Part shown: in pieces, positions 14,426-18,387 of the stretch
Layout of the letters: the number at the start of each line of letters is the position of its first letter
Position numbering within the stretch: the first letter of the stretch is position 1
Assembly (NCBI GenBank): GCA_903854365.1
Contig: CAINWE010000175.1
Location: 1 to 18,387 of the forward strand
DNA from: Oligoflexia bacterium
Lineage (GTDB): Bacteria > Bdellovibrionota > UBA1018
DNA: 18,387 nt
Reading direction: 5' to 3'
Position numbers and translations under genes: made by a program
The notes under the pieces: model-generated
Told to the model about the DNA's origin: nothing
Databases searched by the model: none
Seen by the model: only the letters and a program-made list of their open reading frames with translations

Positions 14426-14426
14426 G

Positions 14427-14460
14427 AAATAAAAAAGTCAGGAATGAATTCAGCCTGACT
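14427..14460 (-). terminator. Rho-independent terminator downstream of rmlB
   Basis: On the minus strand AGTCAGG (14460-14454) pairs with CCTGACT (14442-14436) around an 11-base loop, followed by a T-rich tract from the last base of the stem. It lies about 100 bases after the rmlB stop and just before the next operon's promoter, so it separates rmlB from the small gene/tlpA unit. Confidence 0.75.
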
Positions 14461-14560
14461 CATGGGTAATGGTTTGAATTCATCATTTTTTATCATTATT
14501 TATCGGAATAGTTAAAATTCTTAGGTGCAGGAGAGAGGCGTGTCTCGATGGACCTGCGGT

Positions 14561-15571
14561 TTAAATTTGGTGCTTCAAGTACCAGTGGAGAGTTTTGAGG
14601 ATGCCAGTTTCAAAGGTTTCAGATGGAGTCCATCCGAAGTCGTTTTTAATCTTTGTTCCGTCAACAGCGTAGCGACGGTCATGACCCGGGCGATCCTCGA
14701 CGTGTCTGATTTGGGTTAAGTAGCTTTTCCCAGTATTTTTAGGGACGAGAATATCGAGTTTTTCACAAATGAGGCGAGCGATCTCGAGATTGGTCTTCTG
14801 GTGATAGCCTCCAATATTGTAGACTTCACCCGGTTGCCCACTCTCAAGCACCCGCCGAATCGCACTGCAGTGATCTCCCACGTAGAGCCAATCTCTTACC
14901 TGGAGGCCGTCTCCGTAGATGGGCAGATTGGCTTGCGCAAGAGCTCGGGTGATGAGCAGTGGGATGAGCTTTTCAGGAAATTGATGCGGGCCGTAGTTGT
15001 TGCCGGACCGGGTGGTGAGTACCGGAAGGCCGTAGGTGTGATGCCAAGCTCGCACCAAATGATCTGCGGCTGCTTTGCTGGCACTATAAGGATTATTGGG
15101 CTCGTAGCTGTGGTTTTCGGTGAAGGGAGGGGAGTCTGCGGAAAGGGTTCCATAGACTTCATCTGTGCTGATTTGAAGGAAGCGGAAGGTTGATTTTTCT
15201 GTCGGGATCAAGCCGTGCCAATAGTTGAGTACGGACTCTAATAAATGAAAGGTGCCGACGACGTTCGTTTGAATGAACGCTTCCGGACCTTGAAGCGACC
15301 GATGGATGGAGCGATCGACATGGCTTTCGGCTGCAAAGTGGATGACGGCTCGGGGTCGATACTGCTTGAGAAGTTGAGTCACTAGCTCGCGATTGCCAAC
15401 ATCTCCCTGAACAAACCTATGGCGTGCGTCTTCTGTCAGGGGCTTGAGGTGGGCGAGATTGCCCGCGTAGGTGAGTCGATCGAGGTTGACAATGGGCTCA
15501 TTGCTTTGAGCGAGCCAATCGAGAACGAAATTACTGCCAATGAATCCAGCGCCCCCGGTAACGAGTAACAT
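14561..15571 (-). CDS. rmlB: dTDP-glucose 4,6-dehydratase
   Basis: A 336-residue extended SDR enzyme that makes dTDP-4-keto-6-deoxyglucose, the branch point for rhamnose and other deoxysugars. It has GGAGFIG (6-12), HFAAESHVDRSI (78-89), the signature ISTDEVYG (catalytic Asp137/Glu138), YSASK (Tyr162/Lys166) and NNYGPHQFPEKLIPL. HVEDRPGHDRRYAVD near the C-terminus is also diagnostic. The motif usually written TxxSNNYGP reads TTRSGNNYGP here, a small variation. No rmlA, rmlC or rmlD is adjacent, so the rest of the pathway must be elsewhere. It is a single-gene unit with its own terminator, divergent from the glycosyltransferase gene by 125 bases. No clear Shine-Dalgarno sequence is visible. 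Confidence 0.95.
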   Translation of the reverse strand: MLLVTGGAGFIGSNFVLDWLAQSNEPIVNLDRLTYAGNLAHLKPLTEDARHRFVQGDVGNRELVTQLLKQYRPRAVIHFAAESHVDRSIHRSLQGPEAFIQTNVVGTFHLLESVLNYWHGLIPTEKSTFRFLQISTDEVYGTLSADSPPFTENHSYEPNNPYSASKAAADHLVRAWHHTYGLPVLTTRSGNNYGPHQFPEKLIPLLITRALAQANLPIYGDGLQVRDWLYVGDHCSAIRRVLESGQPGEVYNIGGYHQKTNLEIARLICEKLDILVPKNTGKSYLTQIRHVEDRPGHDRRYAVDGTKIKNDFGWTPSETFETGILKTLHWYLKHQI

Positions 15572-15696
15572 CGTTGTTTTTTAGTCTGTCGCTCAGGAAA
15601 TGTCTAGCGCTGGAGCCACTTCTGGGTCGGCGTTCTTGCTTTTCGGGTTCTGTTGTTCGATGCTGGGTCCATCGGAGCTCAGAAGGGGAGTTGAAA

Positions 15697-16584
15697 ATGT
15701 CCACTCAAACGGCAGTTGCTGCCATTGTCGTAACTTTTAACAGGAAAGACCTTCTACTGGAGTGTCTTCAGGCATTGGCGGGGCAGTCTTATCCGTTGAG
15801 TACTGTGATTGTAGTTGACAATGCATCTACTGATGGGACTGAAGCCGCTGTGAGGAAATGGGCTACACCCTCGTTTCGCTTGGAGTACCGGAGGCTTGCA
15901 ACGAACACTGGCGGAGCAGGTGGGTTTTATGAAGGCGTAAAAAGGGCTCGCGAGGTCACTGCGGACTGGCTTTGGTTGATGGATGATGACGCTCAGCCGG
16001 AGTCGACTTGTTTAGAGACTTTGCTCCAGGGGGCTCGGGGTGGGTGTACTAGTTTTCTTGCTCCAAGAATTGTTCATTACGATAGTCGTCAGGATGAACT
16101 CTGGCATCATAAAGCTAAAATTGATCTCTTGAGGATCAAGGATATTCCAGTGAAATCCGCTTCGTTGAGTCAATCGCTAGAGGCGAATGCTTTTGTCGGT
16201 GTGTTGATATCGGCGGTGGCTATGAATCGAGTCGGTTTACCCGATCCGAGTTATTTTATTTGGTTTGACGATACGGATTATACTTATCGAATTAATCGCG
16301 CTTGTGGTCCGGGGCGTTTGATCCCGGACGCGGTTATCCTTCACAAAGATGTTTTGTTTAGCGTCCCTCAAGGGAATTGGAAGCATCTTTACGGTCTCAG
16401 GAATCGAATTCGATTTTTTAAGAAATTTGCGCCTTTTTTAGGGCGTTTTGTTCTAGTGGCCAAGCTGACGAAACAAGTAGTTTGTTACTTGGCGCGCCTC
16501 GATTTCTACCCGGCAAGTATTCTTTTGAGAGAATGGTTTGTGGGAGGATGTGAAATCGATCGAGCCAGACTGAGAGAGCGCTAA
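15697..16584 (+). CDS. Family 2 glycosyltransferase, GlfT1-like
   Basis: A 295-residue GT-A enzyme. The frame opens at 15574, but AAGGGGAG at 15683-15690, 6 bases before the ATG at 15697, and the typical start of the GT2 fold (AAIVVTFNRKDLLLECLQAL) fix this start. Motifs: VVDNASTDGT (39-48), NTGGAGGFYEG (70-80, nucleotide-sugar contact), the metal site MDDDAQP with Asp96-Asp97-Asp98, and YFIWFDDTDYTYR, the acceptor-side acidic motif. NTGGAGG and WFDDTDY are usual in galactofuranosyl- and rhamnosyltransferases of the GlfT1 type. It uses a nucleotide sugar to extend a lipid-linked glycan at the inner face of the cytoplasmic membrane; the donor is not certain. It is 15 bases upstream of a second transferase in the same operon. 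Confidence 0.9.
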   Translation: MSTQTAVAAIVVTFNRKDLLLECLQALAGQSYPLSTVIVVDNASTDGTEAAVRKWATPSFRLEYRRLATNTGGAGGFYEGVKRAREVTADWLWLMDDDAQPESTCLETLLQGARGGCTSFLAPRIVHYDSRQDELWHHKAKIDLLRIKDIPVKSASLSQSLEANAFVGVLISAVAMNRVGLPDPSYFIWFDDTDYTYRINRACGPGRLIPDAVILHKDVLFSVPQGNWKHLYGLRNRIRFFKKFAPFLGRFVLVAKLTKQVVCYLARLDFYPASILLREWFVGGCEIDRARLRER

Positions 16585-16599
16585 AAAAAGGAGAAAGAT

Positions 16600-17763
16600 A
16601 TGGGTGGGTACGAAATGCATACAAGGCCACAGAGTCTCAGTTTACATCGGATTATTTTTCAAAGTGATTTGGAGAGTCGCCCCCTCTACTTTCACGCTGA
16701 GGGAGTAAAAGTTAATCTCTCGTCGGACAGAGAACCATCGCTCGAGTTTTGCGAAGGGGCTCGGGCTCATTTTAAGACGTTTTTTAACGCGTTTCCAGAG
16801 AGCCATCTTCAGCACTTGGCCCGCGCACCTGAGTCGACCCTTTTACGTGTTCGCGGGCGGGGTCGGTTTCAGATCAAGCTGTTTCGGTCGGTTTCGGGAT
16901 TGGGACCTGATCAGCTTTTGGTTGATCAGCTTTTGGTTTTTGAAAATAGGAATGACGTGGAGTTTACGATTCCATACAGAATGGGTCGGATGACTGCCGG
17001 ACTTCTCTCCTTTTCGCTCGAGGCGAAGAGTATAGATGCTGCGATTTTTGGCGCGGACTGGTGTGTGAGTGCAGAATGTAAAGTCCGAGAAGTGCAGCTT
17101 GGAATTGTGGTTTGCACTTTCAAAAGAGAAGAGTATCTAAAGAAAACCGTTAAAAATATTGAACGAGCTTTGCCAGGCCTCGCCAACGCTCAGGTTTTTA
17201 TCATTGATCATGGCGCTACGATCGAAGCCTCTCAGTTTCCCTCAGAGATTCATTTGATTCGTCAGCCGAATATCGGGGGATCAGGGGGATTTGGTCGAGG
17301 GATGAGAGAAGTCGCTCAGCGTCCACAACTATCCCATACGTTGCTGATGGATGATGACATTGAAGTGGATCCAGAAATGATCCTACGCACGGCTCATTGG
17401 TATGAAGTGCTTCGAGAGGGGGTCGCTATTTCGGGAGGCATGTTTGATTCAAAGCAACGCTGCAGTTTGTGGGAGGCGGGGGCTTTTTATGAGCCTGGTA
17501 GGCTCGTGCCTCGAATGAGAACGTTTTCAGATAGTGATTCCTGCAAATCGGTGCTGGAGCTTGCTCGCCCTGGCTTTGCTTTTGCCTTAGGTCGCCCTGC
17601 CTTGGGCGGCGGCAAAGCGTCCTCTGAGAGCTTCTTCAACAGCCTTTGCACTACTTGTGGCTGTCTGCAGGCGTTTTTGCAAACCCTTTTCTTTATCAAC
17701 AATGCTATCATAAGCTGCTTGCAAGCAAACCCATCAACCTTGACATTGCGCATATCAAATTGA
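16600..17763 (+). CDS. GlfT2-like galactofuranosyltransferase, 3'-truncated at a foreign junction
   Basis: The ATG has AAAGGAG 6 bases upstream. An N-terminal beta-rich domain (about 1-160) precedes a GT-A domain beginning LGIVVCTFKREEYLKKTV (167-184). NIGGSGGFGRGM (224-235), MDDDIEVDPEM with Asp251-253 (metal/UDP site) and SLWEAGAFYEPG (289-300) match GlfT2, the polymerising UDP-galactofuranosyltransferase, and its bacterial relatives of about 500-650 residues. Real similarity ends near residue 320 (about 17,560); the last ~60 residues up to the stop lie in the foreign segment and look like chance translation. The conserved metal-binding histidine that follows the Trp-Glu motif in GlfT2 is therefore missing. 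A 15-base tandem repeat duplicates DQLLV at 105-114. A galactofuranose donor is inferred from family resemblance, and no UDP-galactopyranose mutase is in the window. Confidence 0.85.
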   Translation: MGGYEMHTRPQSLSLHRIIFQSDLESRPLYFHAEGVKVNLSSDREPSLEFCEGARAHFKTFFNAFPESHLQHLARAPESTLLRVRGRGRFQIKLFRSVSGLGPDQLLVDQLLVFENRNDVEFTIPYRMGRMTAGLLSFSLEAKSIDAAIFGADWCVSAECKVREVQLGIVVCTFKREEYLKKTVKNIERALPGLANAQVFIIDHGATIEASQFPSEIHLIRQPNIGGSGGFGRGMREVAQRPQLSHTLLMDDDIEVDPEMILRTAHWYEVLREGVAISGGMFDSKQRCSLWEAGAFYEPGRLVPRMRTFSDSDSCKSVLELARPGFAFALGRPALGGGKASSESFFNSLCTTCGCLQAFLQTLFFINNAIISCLQANPSTLTLRISN

Positions 17764-18014
17764 TATTCTTGATAGAACTTGCGGAAGCATTGCCACATGA
17801 CGGACTTGTTGATCATGGGTTTCTCTATGATAATTGCCGCAAAGAATTTCTCCCACTCAGTCCATCTGTCCAATTGGTCGACATCAGTTGTGTAGCAGAA
17901 AAAAAACCTTCGCTGTCTGCATAGACCTCTCAAGGTACCATGCAAATGTTCACGCATCAATTTTTCGAAATATAGTAGATCATCAGGTTCCAAGGTTTCC
18001 ATTGCATCTGCCAT
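17487..18014 (-). CDS. Unknown eukaryote-like reading frame (truncated at the junction)
   Basis: This frame starts at ATG 18014. About residues 1-155 read like a real cytoplasmic protein (KFYQEYQFDMRNVKVDGFACK; many Trp, Cys and charged residues) and then become Lys/Ala/Pro/Gly-rich (PKAGRPKAKAKPGRASSSTD), a tail style frequent in eukaryotes, dinoflagellates included. The last ~20 residues run back into the glycosyltransferase and are probably not authentic. No Shine-Dalgarno sequence precedes the ATG. I recognise no domain. It could be an exon of a eukaryotic gene, so the ATG and ends are uncertain. Confidence 0.4.
   Translation of the reverse strand: MADAMETLEPDDLLYFEKLMREHLHGTLRGLCRQRRFFFCYTTDVDQLDRWTEWEKFFAAIIIEKPMINKSVMWQCFRKFYQEYQFDMRNVKVDGFACKQLMIALLIKKRVCKNACRQPQVVQRLLKKLSEDALPPPKAGRPKAKAKPGRASSSTDLQESLSENVLIRGTSLPGS
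17540..17575. other. Breakpoint between bacterial and eukaryote-like DNA
   Basis: Up to about 17,560 the plus strand encodes recognisable GlfT2-like protein (ending near SVLELARPG). From about 17,550 onward the minus strand encodes the Lys/Ala/Pro-rich tail of an unrelated frame and the plus strand loses family similarity. The exact base cannot be placed because both readings are plausible over some 30 bases. No inverted repeat, target duplication or attachment site is visible here. Confidence 0.5.
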
Positions 18015-18080
18015 TGCTAATTATTGGTTTGTGGACGGCAATGTACGCGCCAGAGGCGGACTTTGAGCCCGAAGCCTTTA

Positions 18081-18229
18081 AGGTTTAGTGATGAAGGTTA
18101 GGGTATAGGGCTTTAGGGTTGAAGGTTAGGGTATACGGTTTTAGGGTTTCGGGTCAAGGTTTGATAGAATTAGGCTGTAGGAGAAGGTTTCAGGGTTGAA
18201 GTTTTAAGGTTTGGGTTTAGGGGAGAGGG
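18081..18229. repeat. Degenerate TTTAGGG-type telomere-like repeat tract
   Basis: The stretch is dominated by GGTTTAG, GGTTAGGG and TTTAGGG words, with exact TTTAGGG at three places and GTTAGGG at two. A 28-base unit is repeated in tandem at 18093-18120 and 18121-18148 with 26 of 28 bases identical. TTTAGGG is the telomere repeat of plants, many algae and dinoflagellates, and decayed internal copies occur in such genomes. The whole region 18015-18387 has no gene that I can support. Confidence 0.6.
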
Positions 18230-18387
18230 GAGAGGAGCGAGGGGAGACGGATTCGACTTGATGTTCGATTTGTTTTCGTAGTTATACAACACAAAAGCGA
18301 AGACTGCAACGTTGAATATAAATTGAATCACAGTTCGTTGGTTAACCTACGTGCGACCCTCGTCCGTGACACACGCGCCTGAGGCGG

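Noticed and set aside
15574..15696. N-terminal extension of the first glycosyltransferase
   Set aside because: A strong Shine-Dalgarno sequence precedes ATG 15697, and the upstream residues do not fit the GT2 fold.
1..18387. CRISPR array, insertion sequence, prophage or defence island
   Set aside because: No regularly spaced repeats, transposase, integrase, phage structural gene or known defence domain was found anywhere in the window.

Overview
The window is mostly (about 1-17,550) compact bacterial chromosome from a Gram-negative organism. Evidence is an outer-membrane beta-barrel protein with a signal peptide, a periplasmic HtrA/DegP protease, a secreted DUF4105-like protein, a bacterial frataxin (CyaY), a YchJ protein and an EpmA-like EF-P ligase. 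The mix suggests Proteobacteria or a former deltaproteobacterial lineage (for example Bdellovibrionota or Myxococcota), but no gene here fixes the phylum. The last ~830 bases look different: a reverse-strand reading frame with a Lys/Ala/Pro-rich, eukaryote-like C-terminus, then degenerate TTTAGGG-type (plant/algal/dinoflagellate-style) telomere-like DNA. It cuts off a glycosyltransferase gene, so a chimeric contig is the simplest reading.

Layout. 1-4,049: the tail of an upstream gene, a secreted DUF4105-like protein, htrA and ychJ on the minus strand, then divergent cyaY and a glutaredoxin with overlapping stop and start codons. 4,059-7,390 (minus): galE-uxs-ugd, a sugar-nucleotide operon that interconverts UDP-galactose and UDP-glucose and carries UDP-glucose through UDP-glucuronate to UDP-xylose. 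7,482-8,750 (minus): an EpmA-like lysine ligase with an extra N-terminal domain. 8,820-10,600 (plus): a zinc deacetylase of the histone-deacetylase superfamily translationally coupled to a GNAT-like protein. 10,581-11,477 (minus): a zinc-ribbon methyltransferase. 11,621-11,696: tRNA-Thr(CGT). 11,685-12,254 (minus): a DOMON-like protein whose stop codon lies inside the tRNA on the other strand.

12,405-13,415 (plus): a beta-barrel outer-membrane protein with its own terminator. 13,500-14,350 (minus): a small unknown protein coupled to a TlpA-type thioredoxin, with a near-consensus promoter and a perfect palindrome over the predicted transcription start. 14,561-15,571 (minus): rmlB (dTDP-glucose 4,6-dehydratase) with its own terminator. 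15,697-17,5xx (plus): two GT2 glycosyltransferases resembling the GlfT1/GlfT2 galactofuranosyltransferase type, the second truncated.

Taken together, galE, uxs, ugd, rmlB, the methyltransferase and the two glycosyltransferases point to surface-polysaccharide synthesis scattered among housekeeping genes. I do not see a clear new defence or mobile system. The items most worth checking are the bacterial/eukaryote-like junction, the coupled deacetylase-acetyltransferase pair, the extended EpmA and the palindrome-controlled small gene/tlpA operon.
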